Shown here in pieces: positions 1-9,747 of a DNA stretch of 64,000 bases. Made by a program: the position numbers and the translations under genes. This DNA comes from Buxus sempervirens. Taxonomy: Eukaryota > Streptophyta > Magnoliopsida > Buxales > Buxaceae. The stretch covers positions 12,746,221 to 12,810,220 of the forward strand of contig OX387192.1 of NCBI GenBank assembly GCA_947561395.2, read 5' to 3'. The notes under the pieces are model-generated. The model had not been told where the DNA came from. It did not search any database and saw only the letters and a program-made list of their open reading frames with translations. Within the stretch, counting starts at the first letter, position 1, and each line of letters starts with the position of its first letter.

Positions 1-420
1 ACGTGTCCTCCTATTATGATGATGACCCACCTAGTCAAACTTTGGCTGTGTTGTACTTTGATCTGGATTTTGATTTACTTTGATGTTGTGCCCAACTTTT
101 GATGTATCTCGAACCTGATATTTCTTTTTTTGAAGACTTTGAGTTAAATGCAGTTTGAATTGACAAAACATGAACATGATATCAGCAATGAATTGAGTTT
201 GCAATTCCTTATGAAAAATTACCTTTTGGGTCTTTGACAGACCCCCATTCTTGCCGATCACGCGGGATCGCATTTTCTGGTCACCACAGACCCCTTTCCC
301 TCAAACCAATCATCTTGACTAAATGGTATGAACAACTTAGCAGGTGTTTCTTAGAAAACCCAAGAATGAGGTGATACCACACTTGAATATTTCTTTTAGA
401 CTTGGATTTAACAATCCTAA

Positions 421-735
421 TTGGTGGCGCCGAAAGCAGCCGACGAATGAGTCGGAGACAGGCTTAGGTGAGCCCAAGTGTTGCTGTTTAGCTCACCCCC
501 TGCGGAGACCCGACGAGGTCCAAAATTGGTGGCGCCAGAAGCAGCCGACAGACAGAGTCAGAGACAGGCTTAGGTGAGCTCGGGTGTTGCTGTTTAGCTC
601 ACCCCCTGCAGAGACCCGACGAGGTCCAAAATTGGTGGCGCCGGAAGCAGCCGACAGACAGAGTCGGAGACAGGCTTAGGTGAGCTCGGGTGTTGCTGTT
701 TAGATCACCCCCTGTGGAGACCCGACGAGGTCCAA
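421..735 (+). repeat. Three tandem ~105-bp units in element B leader, each with a GGTGAGC hairpin
   Basis: Units start at TTGGTGGCGCC near 421, 526 and 632, a period of 105-106 bp. Each unit contains an inverted repeat: GGTGAGC (468-474) with GCTCACC (491-497), GGTGAGCT (573-580) with AGCTCACC (596-603), and a third copy with one mismatch. The region between the arms (GTGTTGCTGTTT) is conserved. Confidence 0.85.
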
Positions 736-789
736 ACCAAGGTTCCCTTCCCTTGTTGCTTTTATGCAGCTAAAATAGGTCAGCATTTT

Positions 790-1150
790 TTAGGGTTCTC
801 TATCCCAGCCACCTCCAAGTGGCTAAAACAAATCAGTCTTCAAAAATCATGGTTCTCTTTCCCAGTTACCTACGGGTGACTAAAACGGATCAGTTTCATA
901 GGGTTCTTTTTCCCAGTTGCCTATGGGTGAATAAAACAGATCAGTCTTCAAAAACCAGGGTTCTCTTTCCCAGTTGCCTATGGGTGACTAAAACATATCA
1001 GTCTTCAAAAACCAGGGTTCTCTTTCCCAGTTGCCTATGGGTGACTAAAACAGATCAGTCTTAAAAAATCAGGGTTCTCTTTCCCAGTTGCCTACAGGTG
1101 ACTAAAACAGATCAGTCTTCCAACCTCGGGGTCTCTTCCCTTGTTGCTTT
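790..1150 (+). repeat. About six tandem 57-bp units in element B leader
   Basis: The motif CAGTTGCCTATGGGTGAC recurs near 914, 971, 1028 and 1085 with a 57-bp period. Variant units lie near 806 and 863 on the left and a diverged one follows on the right. Because 57 is a multiple of three, the repeat makes spurious ORFs. Each unit can fold: AGCCAC/GTGGCT in the first, AGTTACC/GGTGACT with one wobble pair in the second, AGTTGCC/GGTGACT with two wobble pairs in the others. Confidence 0.85.
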
Positions 1151-1368
1151 TAAGTAGCTAAACCAGATCAGAAAGCCAGTCTCGATTTGACCACAGCAAA
1201 GAGGAATTTGCATAAGAATCTACAAACAAGTTCTCTAAAAAAAAAAGAAGATAATTTTTGAATTCAGTTAATTGTCAATAAATTGCACTAATGCTTGTTG
1301 AATGATCATTAGGTACCAAAATTGCTCCCAGAAGCCCTTACTTGCTGAGGTCACGCAAGAAACTCGAT

Positions 1369-3010
1369 ATGGATGCACAAGGAAATCAGGCACCCCCAGC
1401 ACAACATGCAGCTGAGTCTAGTCAAGACCAAGTGATCAATGACCTAACAAACAAGGTTGAAACCATGGGAACATTGATCTAGTCTCTTCTTGCAGAGATC
1501 AGTGACTTGAAACAAGTTCCACTAGCCATTCATGTCGCTCCACAGCCACCGCCACAAGCAAAAGGGCCAGTTGCACCATTACCATTGTTCCATGTACACC
1601 CAGCACCAGTAGCACCACCTCCTCCACTACAGCCAGCTGCATCGCTCGTACCACCCGTAGTCATCCCTGGCTACCTTGTTCAGCAACCAGAGCAGTTTGC
1701 ACCTATGGCACCGATGCCTGCCCAGCTGGGGCAAAATGAAGAGGACTGGTATAGGGCACAGGAAGCACAGTTTGAGCTTCGCCTGGCAGCCATGAAAGAA
1801 GATTTACTAAAGCAGCTACAGCCGAGTACAGTAAAGAACGAGGCAACATTGGAGAACCTTTGCTTCTTCTTGGACATACAACTGCCACCTAAATTCAGGT
1901 GTCCGGAACTTCACCACTTTGATGGTACAGGCTGCCTCTAAATCACTTGAGGTCGTATTCTGGCGACATGTGCCAATACGCGAAAGACGAAAAGATTATG
2001 GTGCAGTTCTTTCAGAAGTCACTAACTGGGGCAGCCTACTCGTGGTTCCTGAGTATTGATAAAGAAAAGGTTAAGACTTGGAACGACCTTGCAGCAGCAT
2101 TTCTCCAACAATACCGCCTAAACAGCCAGATGGTACAGACAAGGGCCGAATTGCAAAGGTTGTCGAAGAAGAACCAAGAGACCATGAGAGACTGTGCCAA
2201 GAGGTTGAAAGAATTAGCAGCGTTGGTCCAACCTCCTTTACTAGAGCAGGAAATGACGTCCTTGTTTATTGCTTCACTGGGACAGCCATTCTTTACGTTG
2301 CTACTAGGGCAGAGTTCTTCGAATTTCAATGATTTGATCCTGACAGCAGATAGAATCGAAGACGCCGTGTGAGCAAGAAAGATAGACGGTAGTGGACAGA
2401 GTGCAACCCAGAGAAAGCAAATGGGAAGTCAAGGTTACAGGAACCAAGGGCAGGAACCGAAGAGAAATGAAGGTCAAGTGGTCAGTTATGTGCAGCCGAC
2501 ACACCCATACCACGTGTCTCAGGGACCTGTAGCAATAGTACCACAGAACTTGGGATAGATGGTGGCACCATACCAGGGACCCCCAGGAGAACTAGAGAAG
2601 AGATGGAAGCAAGGCTAAGGAGGGTGTTTACCCCACTTCCATATTCTCCAGTAGAACTGTTACCAACACTCTTGAAGGGGAGATATGTACAGCTAAAATA
2701 GCCAAATCCCAGGATGACTATGGCAAAGGGTTACAACCCTGCAGAGCGGTGTGAATACCACTCTGGGGCACAGTACCAACCGCTGCTAGGATCTAAGGCA
2801 CGACATCCAAGACCTGATTGACCAAAAGCGCCTTACGGTTGATCCGCCAGCACAATCGGCGCCAGCCCCAGCAGCTGGTGTAACCACTAATCCTCTCCCG
2901 GACCACTCCAAGGCCTCCACAAGCAAGACAGCGAATCACATCAGTATTAGTAGCATGCAGTTTGACCCTTCTATTCTGATTGGGCGGCCAAGACAAATAG
3001 TAGGAGTACA
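1369..3010 (+). pseudogene. gag: Element B gag (capsid and nucleocapsid part), decayed
   Basis: Gag would form the virus-like particle that packages element RNA. The ATG at 1369 starts MDAQGNQ; the equivalent ATG is at 12369 in element A. A TAG at 1480-1482 looks like CAG>TAG. A Pro/Ala-rich stretch follows, then the plant retrotransposon gag core (PPKFRCPELHHFDGTGC, then LRSYSGDMCQYAKD) up to about 2370. A one-base loss near 1935 shifts the frame, so the core is split between 1507-1941 and 1947-2372. A TGA at about 2370 and further stops and shifts follow. The segment ending RRVFTPLPYSPVELLPTLL matches element A gag closely and supports the reading. The nucleocapsid part ends around HDIQDLID (2800-2830). 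The gene cannot make a full protein. Confidence 0.85.
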
Positions 3011-3038
3011 CTTTTGATACGGGGTTGACAGGCAGGAG

Positions 3039-3848
3039 GTGAATATTGTGGAGGAAGAAGGCAATGCAAGAAACCCCCTACACCTCCCTCGGGTACACCT
3101 TCACCCTGAAATCAACATTGAACACCTCCGTCCCTCACCCATACCCAACCTAAACCTATCTACTCCTCTTGTCCCCCCACTGTACATCACCATAAGAGAC
3201 TCTGCCAACAATCCTTTCAACCTAGGAGACCTTCCCATACCAGAACCCACAGTTATCCCACTTGAACCACCCACCTTGAACCTTTCAACACTTAACCTTG
3301 AACCTCCAACGTACCACACAGTCCCCCTCCTTTATACCATTGACCCCGCCTATTACCAAACCACTCCCATGTACACTGAAGCCGAGGTCGATCGGATCAC
3401 CCGATCTGGCCGATATGTCAACTCAGACCCATTACCCGTACCCAAGGGAGAGACAGAAGAAGAAAGGAAAAGGAGGGAAAAAGGGAAGGAAGTGGCATCT
3501 GAGAAGCCACAGACCCAGAAAGGCAAGGGCAGAGCATCTAAGGAAGAGATCACTGACCTACATGACAGTATCCACATACCCGAGTACGACATCTTCCAAC
3601 AGCTCAATAAAATACCAGCGCAAATCCCCATCATGCGTCTCCTTGTGGACTCGATCAAACATAGAGATGCCTTGATGAAAGTCCTCGTAGATGCATATGT
3701 ACCTGAAGACACTCAGCCAGAACAGTTGGAAGCTATCATTTCCCAATCATGGCACCAAAGACCATCTCCTTTTCAGCTAAAGACCTACTGCCAGAAGGAT
3801 GTGATCATATTGAACCTTTGTACATCACTGTCAAGTGTTGTGATATGA
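3039..3848 (+). pseudogene. Element B gag-protease linker region
   Basis: This open stretch of 269 codons is Pro/Leu-rich at first (repeated LNLSTL and PPLYIT type motifs). It then has TEAEVDRITRSGRYV, a Lys/Glu-rich segment, and EYDIFQQLNKIPAQIPIMRLL before the protease. Such a spacer carrying a TRSGR motif precedes protease in plant Tat/Ogre polyproteins. The frame leaves the protease frame near 3745, so this and the next feature were once one polyprotein. The last ~35 codons are out of frame and not real protein. Confidence 0.7.
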
Positions 3849-4099
3849 TAGTGAAAAGAGCTATGATAGACAATGGTTCCGCCTTGAACATCTGTCCGAT
3901 AAGGACCTTTCACAGTCTACAGCTCGATGCCTCCCTCATTAAGCCGAGTGTCCACAATGTCAGAGGATTTGACAACTCGAAGAAGGAATCCCTTGGGGAG
4001 GTCATTTTGACCATAATTATAGCTGAAAAGCCCTTCACCCTTGTGTTTGAATTGATGGACATCAATACTTCCTTCAACCTGTTGATCGGATGACCCTGG
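3749..4099 (+). pseudogene. Element B retroviral-type aspartic protease, N-terminal part, interrupted by element A
   Basis: The protease would cut the Gag-Pol polyprotein. The sequence shows the substrate-side segment LYITVKCCDMIVKRAMID and the catalytic region as DNGSALNIC (usually D-S/T-G, here D-N-G). The flap-like VRGFDNSKKESLGEV and the hydrophobic NLLIG that normally precedes R-P-W follow. The codon after NLLIG is TGA where CGA is expected. Coding sequence stops at the insertion of element A after 4099 and resumes at 19643 with LHYAGAVPSSLHR, which completes the same motif. Confidence 0.85.
4095..4099. repeat. Left target-site duplication of element A (CCTGG)
   Basis: CCTGG directly precedes the LTR start TGTAAG at 4100. 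The same five bases follow the other LTR end at 19638-19642. Removing 4100-19642 rejoins the protease reading frame of element B. Confidence 0.97.
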
Positions 4100-4671
4100 T
4101 GTAAGAACCTTATTTTTGCACCCCTGGAAGTGCTGAAATTGAAAACCCTAGCAGAAAAGTCAAACCCTGAGGGGTTGAAAATTGACTTTTTGATCAAGTA
4201 AAAATTGGCCACCTTGCTTTATCTCAACGGATAGAGAATCCCGACACGAGTCCAACGCAACTGAGTTTGCTGGAATCGAAGTCCGGATGAAGGTTTGGTG
4301 GGTCGGTCAAACTTAAAGGAGAGCCGAAAGTTGACATTTCCTCGAACCCCGTGCCAAGTGCTTAGCCCTATGTCATTGAATAGAGGGGTCCGATACGAGT
4401 CTAACGCAATTGAGTTTGCTCAAATCGGAGTTCGGATGAAGGAGATATGAGCTATCGAAGTTTCCGCGCAGCAAAACCGGAAACTGCACACGTGGCGCAG
4501 GAACTACCCACGTGGCAGCCAACGCAGCAAAATATCTCGGGGACTAAATCTTAAATATCCAAAAATCTCAGGGACTGAACCAAAATTCACAGGGGGCAAT
4601 CCGTAGATATCCAAAAGTGTCAAATCGGTCGAATCGGTCAAGTCGATGGACAAATCCGTAATTTTTCGATT

Positions 4672-4943
4672 TGTATCCGGCCAAATATGCCGGATACACT
4701 TGCTTCCCTTTATATCCGGACTTAAATGTCGGATACAATGATTTGCTCGGCGAGATTCGCGCGGATTCCCCGACAAATTCGCGGCGGCATTTTAATTTTC
4801 GAATGATTATGTTTTGTATCCGGCATTGAATACCGGATACAAAGGGACCTGTGTGTAGTCGGCCATGGAGGCCGGTTATGAAGAGGTCTTAGTGTATCCG
4901 GCCTGAGTTGCCGGATACATTAAGTTGGCCTATAAAGGCCAAC
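4672..4943 (+). promoter_or_regulatory. Palindrome cassette 1 and TATA box of element A LTR
   Basis: Successive dyads: TGTATCCGGC (4672-4681) / GCCGGATACA (4689-4698), TATCCG / CGGATA (4713-4735), TTTGTATCCGG / CCGGATACAAA (4813-4843), TAGTCGGCC-type (4856-4878), and TGTATCCGGC (4893-4902) / GCCGGATACA (4910-4919). The last dyad, GTTGGCC (4924-4930) / GGCCAAC (4937-4943), has TATAAA (4931-4936) as its whole loop. Loops of the best arms are 7 bases. The position just upstream of and around a TATA box suggests promoter-proximal binding sites. The 3' LTR carries the same set. Confidence 0.8.
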
Positions 4944-5220
4944 AGCAGCCCAGTTCCGGGGTTGGCTCCTTTTGGGTTGATTCCATCCTTTCTCCCTCAG
5001 ACCACCTGCTCCGAAACCCCTTCCTTTTGGCCTCCTTTGGCTCCCCAAACCCTCCAAGCCTTACTTCAAGGATCTCCCACTCTCTCTTCCCTTCTTCTTC
5101 TCCATTTCCTCACAAGCAAGAAGAAGGCCTGCTGCTCTTGGTGGCACAAGGAGAGGTTCCAGCCACTGGTGAGCTTCAAAGAAGAATCTCTACACCACAC
5201 AAAGGCTTCAAAGCCCCAAG

Positions 5221-5226
5221 GTATTG
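5221..5226 (+). other. Putative splice donor in element A LTR
   Basis: CCAAG|GTATTG lies about 290 bases after the TATA box. The same CCAAG|GT context occurs after the TATA box in LTR C (57882), LTR D (60434) and the reversed solo LTR (42378-42379, minus), although surrounding sequence differs. The matching acceptor may be the AG at 12311-12312 upstream of gag. Confidence 0.45.
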
Positions 5227-5954
5227 TTCCCCATTACTATTTACACCATATATATGAAAATGAGCCTCTAGCATGGTTCTTAGAAAAAGTATGCTCTCTT
5301 TTTTTTTTTTTTGTTGAGTTATTTTCTTGCATAATCCCCATGTATTTCCTTTCCATTGGTATCCCATGGAGTTCTCCAAGGTTAGAGGATTTATGGGTGT
5401 GGTTCCACCGGAGAGGGTGAGAGGTTTTCATCACCCTATCAAGTCATTTGAGCTGCTGGAATCTCTGTTTGGCCATGATTATCCTCTTATTTGATAGGGA
5501 GCATGTTCCCTCTCCCAACAATCTAATGTACCCCATGTTAAACCCCCCTCAATCCCTTCTTTAAATGGTTTTATTCGAATGATTTTGCATGTATGCTGAG
5601 CACGAAGTTAGTGATTTAATGCATGAGCTTAGGTTAGATAATCTAGGTCATGTATTTCATGCATATTCCTTGGAAAGTATGCTCCCCATCCCCTTTTGCT
5701 ATATCCCCTAGCTAATGTTATGGACAGCATGATATTGTCCTCTCTCTAGCACATGCACACATGCATGCCTTCACACACCATTGGAACCATGCATCTCCCT
5801 TCCTGGCTTTGTTGTAAAAATCTCAAAAGAGATTGAAATCAGGTGATTCCTCATCTCCAGAACCACTGTGGGCTCACATAGGAGCCCACACCACCCCTGG
5901 AACACCCCAAGGAGCCTAAGAATCCAAGCCCATAGCAAAAATCCGAAAAAATAG

Positions 5955-6069
5955 CTTCTGTAGGTTGATCCGGCAACTCAGGCCGGATCAACAGAAGCCC
6001 ACTTTTAGCCGGCAAAAGATGCCGGATACACCGAGACTTGTGTGTAACCGGCATCTCAGGCCGGCTACA
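5955..6069 (+). promoter_or_regulatory. Palindrome cassette 2 of element A LTR
   Basis: GTTGATCCGGC (5964-5974) pairs perfectly with GCCGGATCAAC (5982-5992) and is extended by CTTCTG / CAGAAG outside a bulge. It is followed by TAGCCGGCA / TGCCGGATA (6006-6028) and TGTAACCGGC / GCCGGCTACA (6043-6069, one mismatch). The words are those of cassette 1, about 1 kb upstream. One, CCGGCAACTCAGGCCGG, is the reverse complement of the 4898-4914 core. Confidence 0.78.
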
Positions 6070-7125
6070 CTGCCAGAATGTTGTTTTTACTGTTTTGTGA
6101 TTTTGTGCTATTTTGTTGGTTTAATTGATCAATCCCGACGAACCAGAAGGGTTTTCGGGTCACCCGGAAACCCAAGATGGGCCATGGACCGACCCGGTCC
6201 AACTTGATTCCCGGTGGGCCTTCCAACGGGGCCCACCAAGCTCGACAAACTCATTTTGTTAAATAAAGACAAAATCAATCTAGTTGAGTGGGCCACACCA
6301 TTGGAGGCCCGCCAAAGCCCACTTGTGAAGCATGTTGATCATATTTATGCATGGTTTGGCCGAGGCAAAGGGCAAGGCCTACCGGGCCCACCAAGCCCAT
6401 TAACCAACTAAGGTTAGTGTTTCAAAACCCTAACTCAAGAAGTCTTGGGCTTTCAAGGCCAAGCCCAGGTAAAAGGGCCCCAAGCCCAAGGCCTGGCCCA
6501 TTTTGGCACGGATAATCAAAGATAAATTAAATCATTTGGCAACCAATATTGGGGCCCACAAAGCAATCCAGACTCATTCTTTGCATGGAAATCAAATTTA
6601 ATCAAACTTGAATTTCAAAATAAAATCAAATCCATTTGAACCAAGCCCAAAGGGCCTCTCAGGCTAGACCAAGGCCCACCAAGGGACACGTGGGCTCAAC
6701 CAAGCCCACCAAGGAATCCGCGGGCCTTCCAACGAAGCCCGCCTAATCCGACTTACATTACTTTAACTAAAAAGACAAAATCAAGTAAAGGGACCCACAC
6801 CACTTTGGCAGTCCTGCCAGACTTAAACCAAATTTGAATGCTGGATTAGGAATCGGGTGAGTGAGAGACCAGAGTTGACTCAAACCAGGGAAACCTATGG
6901 GACCCGTCACTTGACGGGGTGGACTGGGGTGTCTATGGACTTCCCTAGACCGCAACCGAGAACCTACTTAGAATCTCAAGCCGCAGACCAAGCCATAATA
7001 GAAAAAACTTAGGCACCCAGGTGTCTGCCTGCACCCCATCAGGCAGTGGCGACTCCAAATAATCCCGAGGGATGCATCGTTTTGCGTGCACCTCATCGTG
7101 CGACCGAAATCGGGTGGGCACAGCC

Positions 7126-7144
7126 TGGCGACTCCACTGGGGAC
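7126..7144 (+). other. Primer-binding site of element A
   Basis: TGGCGACTCCACTGGGGAC starts three bases after the 5' LTR. It begins TGG, as expected for pairing with a tRNA CCA end. It is not the initiator-Met type. Tat/Ogre elements are known to use other tRNAs, with Arg reported, and the complement ends GTCGCCA. Element R has nearly the same site at 56020-56036. Confidence 0.8.
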
Positions 7145-7260
7145 TTTTCAGCCCAATAGAACCCTTGGTTAGAATGAGTCAACCTAAGAGGGATTTAGTC
7201 GATTTTAGGGTTTTTACTGCCTTGCTTAGTAAGACGTGGAATACACGCAACTGCATATTC

Positions 7261-7265
7261 TGGGG
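7261..7265. repeat. Left TSD (TGGGG) of solo LTR in element A leader
   Basis: TGGGG at 7261-7265 is repeated at 9743-9747, immediately outside the TGTAAG...GTTACA termini. Confidence 0.95.
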
Positions 7266-7789
7266 TGTAAGACCCTGAATTTTGTGAATATTTATTTATT
7301 TATTTAGTTATTTATTCTGATGTATAAACTGTGTTTATCAGGTTATTTTGTGGTTTGAGGGCTTAGCCCATACTCATAAGTACAGGCGTTATATAGCCAT
7401 TTTTCCGAAAAATAGTATTATTATCATTGGTATTCTTAAGGTGTAGTTATGTGATTTTAAACGGGAATAGATGCTGAATAGGTAGTGTCTTCCGTAGGCG
7501 AACATGCATAGGATCAAGAAATGGGAGAGTATTCGAGCGAGCATGTAATAGGTAAGTAGACGAAAATGGAAAGTAGGGTTCGGGTTTATGAAAATGCGCT
7601 TAGCATAATTTCGGCAATATTTTCGTTAACCCTGGACATAAGGAAATTGGCGATTTCGGCTGGAGGGCGACTAGGGCTTTCGTTCGTGAAGAACCCTCTA
7701 TCGCGAGTGCTGGAAGAAGGATTTCGGAGCTGATTTTACTTGGGTTATTTCCCTCTGCTCGAGAAGTTTAGTTCGATAGTTTTTTTTCA

Positions 7790-7855
7790 TTCGCGCGCGT
7801 GGCCGAGAAGTGATCGGCCGGAGGTTTGCTCGTTCGGGAATAAACACAAGTGAGT
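7790..7855 (+). promoter_or_regulatory. GC-rich dyad and splice-donor-like site in solo LTR
   Basis: GGCCG / CGGCC arms flank AGAAGTGAT near 7801-7819. GTGAGTAGCA starts at 7850 and is conserved at 47606 and 53600 (GTGAGTAGCA) and 29101 (GTAGGTAGCA), which fits a 5' splice site. No clear TATA box was seen upstream in this copy. Confidence 0.45.
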
Positions 7856-8142
7856 AGCACTGTTTTATAACTGGGTTTGTGTTTTGGGTTTTTCTCGAGC
7901 TTATTCGGATGCATGTTTTGAATATTTAGTGATAGTATGAGGTTTTCTGTTTTCTGGGTTTTCGGAAGTTGCATGAACAGAGTATCCGGATTGAAGTTTT
8001 AATTGAAAATGAAAGTGTTTAGATTAATTTCAAATATGGTTGGGAAGTGTTCTGGGAGTATTAGGAGTGTATTGGAGCAATTACAGACCTAAACCAACCG
8101 GCCAGACTTGTAGATCTTGGAATAACAGAGAATGAAAAATCA

Positions 8143-8428
8143 CAGGGGGTATCCGCCTACCTCGCGCTCACCGGCGTTCACCTCGGAGGTAGGCGCCCTG
8201 TTAAAAATGACTTACCACCGATCTCGCGCCCACCTCGCGCTTATCTCGCGCGAAGTGGAAAACAAGGCGCTCATCTCGCGCGAATCCCGCGCCCATCTCA
8301 CGCCCACCTCACGCCCATCTCGCGCTCACCTAGCGTCGGGTGAGCGGCAGGTCGTTTTTAACCGTTTTCTTCACCGCCGACCGGCGCCCACCTCGCGCCC
8401 ACCTCGATAGGTGAGCGGTAGACCTATT
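8143..8428 (+). promoter_or_regulatory. GC-rich palindrome cassette in solo LTR
   Basis: The header AGGGGGTATCCGCC is followed by CGCCTACCTC (8154-8163) / GAGGTAGGCG (8186-8195), a perfect 10-bp dyad. Repeated words CTCGCGCCCAC, CTCATCTCGCGCG and GGTGAGCGG then run to about 8428. The flanks align with 47868-48115 in the other chromovirus LTR, but the words differ. Confidence 0.7.
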
Positions 8429-9030
8429 TTGCTTAATGAAATGGAAATTCTGACTTGACCAAGAGTAATTGCACTTCTTAGGGGTTAAACCACTTCACTA
8501 TTCACTTGGTTAGGAACCTGGGAAACCATTTTGCCTATGAAATTAATAGAGGAAAATGTTGTGAACATCTTATGAGTTTCAAGTTGGGTTTTAGGTTACT
8601 TATGAGTATTGTGCCGGACACCGAACTAGTAAGAGTTATCAGTCACTTTTCCCTTATTCTATACACTGCTTTGATTGAGAAGTTCTTGTATTTCTGGTTT
8701 CACTTGTTGGAAACTTTATACGTATTGAATGGTTTTCTTTGGTATGAATGGATTGAGTTTTACTTTCATATGACTTGTGTTATGGAAATGAGAAAGTACC
8801 GAATGTACTTGAGGCACTGCGTGGTCCAGAGGGACAGGTGATGAATTGTGATGAGAAATTTACATGATGTGGAAATGAATGGTTTGTTTTGATATTGAAA
8901 TCGAGATTATACGATGTTTACTGTTTTGGTCTAGCTTGTCCTGGATCCAGATGTTTAAGCTTAGTAATGTGATGTTATTGTTGGTTGTTGGAATTGCATG
9001 GCCTTGTGTGTTGCCACGACCGGTGTAGAG

Positions 9031-9153
9031 CAGCCAGAAACCCTGAGTAGGCCTGGTTGTCAATGCAGAAACCCGGGGAGTAGGCCTGCATTGGATGACG
9101 AAACCCTGAGTAGGCCGTCATTTCAGAGTATCCGAAACCCTGAGTAGGCCGGA
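9031..9153 (+). repeat. Four-hairpin array with invariant loop AAACCCTGAGTAGGC
   Basis: Stems: CAGCCAG / CTGGTTG (9031-9037, 9053-9059, one wobble), CAATGCAG / CTGCATTG (9061-9068, 9086-9093), ATGACG / CGTCAT (9095-9100, 9116-9121), TCCG / CGGA (9131-9134, 9150-9153). The loop is 15 bases in three units and 17 in the second. Stems differ completely between units while remaining paired. Confidence 0.88.
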
Positions 9154-9377
9154 ACTGTGTACATGGAGGTGTGGAGTGTCTACTTGGCATGTTTAATTTA
9201 TCAACCAAACGATAGTCATGACATTGACCAACCGATGCGTTATTGTATTTAACTGAGATGTGATTTGTTTGAATTGAACTTGGGAAATTGATGTTGGCTG
9301 TTTAAACGTATTGTAGTGTTGTCGATGCATAGTTTTAAAATGTGATTCAACTATTTCTGCATGCATGTGCTACTCGC

Positions 9378-9420
9378 TGAGATATTCGTATCTCACTATG
9401 TCGTTGTTCTATTTTTTCAG
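9378..9420 (+). other. TTCG-tetraloop hairpin and splice-acceptor-like site
   Basis: TGAGATA (9378-9384), loop TTCG, TATCTCA (9389-9395) form a perfect 7-bp hairpin. It is followed by a pyrimidine-rich tract and TTTTTTCAG ending at 9420. The same pair of signals is at 39452-39496 and, damaged, at 49188-49229 and 55191-55233. Confidence 0.65.
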
Positions 9421-9747
9421 ATACTCGTGGTGAGGCGATTACTGGGGTAGATCCTGCTGAGGCATATAGGGAGGAAGACTACTATTACCTTCCTTAGACT
9501 TGTAGGTTATCTGTTCCGAATTTGAGAACTTGAATTAATTGAGATGTATTAAAGTAATTGGGAATGAACCATATGATTTCAGTTCAGTTTAAATGTTCAA
9601 ATTTTGCATAAATGAGAATGTGCACTCTGTTAGGTTATAGATGTATGATTATCCAGCGATCATAAATTGATTAACGATCCTTGCCTAACCTCCGTGAGAC
9701 GTGTTATATCTTTAATGAACAACACGGATCCGGGGCGTTACATGGGG

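Larger units (their letters stand above)
1..1312 (+). other. Element B untranslated leader
   Basis: This is non-coding DNA upstream of gag. It has two tandem arrays (421-735 and 790-1150) and an A-rich stretch before base 1260. It ends at a splice-acceptor-like ATCATTAG|GTACC (AG at 1311-1312). The bases after that AG align with the same position in element A (12313) and element R (45214, minus), so 1312 may be the 3' end of a leader intron. I saw nothing convincing in 1-420; the short ORFs there are not supported. Confidence 0.65.
4100..7122 (+). repeat. 5' LTR of element A (Tat type, ~3.0 kb)
   Basis: It begins TGTAAG and ends GGGCACA, within the TG...CA convention. It is near-identical to 16693-19637. 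Features in order: palindrome cluster 4672-4943 with a TATA box, a donor-like CCAAG|GTATTG at 5221, a second palindrome cluster 5955-6069 using the same CCGG word, and a conserved terminal block (CACCTGGGTGCC-type and CGACCGAAATCGGGTG) shared with the other Tat LTRs in the window. Confidence 0.95.
7266..9742 (+). mobile_element. Chromovirus-type (Tekay/Del-like) solo LTR, 2,477 bp
   Basis: It begins TGTAAGACCC and ends GGGGCGTTACA with a perfect TSD. The termini and the internal AAACCCTGAGTAGGC array match the LTRs of the complete element at 47145-55437, but the rest has diverged, so this is a related family. Contents: donor-like GTGAGT at 7850, GC-rich cassette 8143-8428, hairpin array 9031-9153, TTCG hairpin 9378-9395 and acceptor-like TTTTTTCAG ending 9420. 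No coding capacity. Lineage is inferred from LTR resemblance only. Confidence 0.9.

Noticed and set aside
819..1064. 81-codon ORF in element B leader
   Set aside because: It is a translation of the 57-bp tandem repeat, not a gene.
4908..5434. Duplicated 110-170 codon ORFs in LTR A and its copy at 17510-18038
   Set aside because: They lie in LTR transcript-leader sequence, have no recognisable domain, overlap in several frames, and are duplicated only because the LTR is.
7126..7144. tRNA gene
   Set aside because: Only the complement of a tRNA 3' end is present; it is a primer-binding site.
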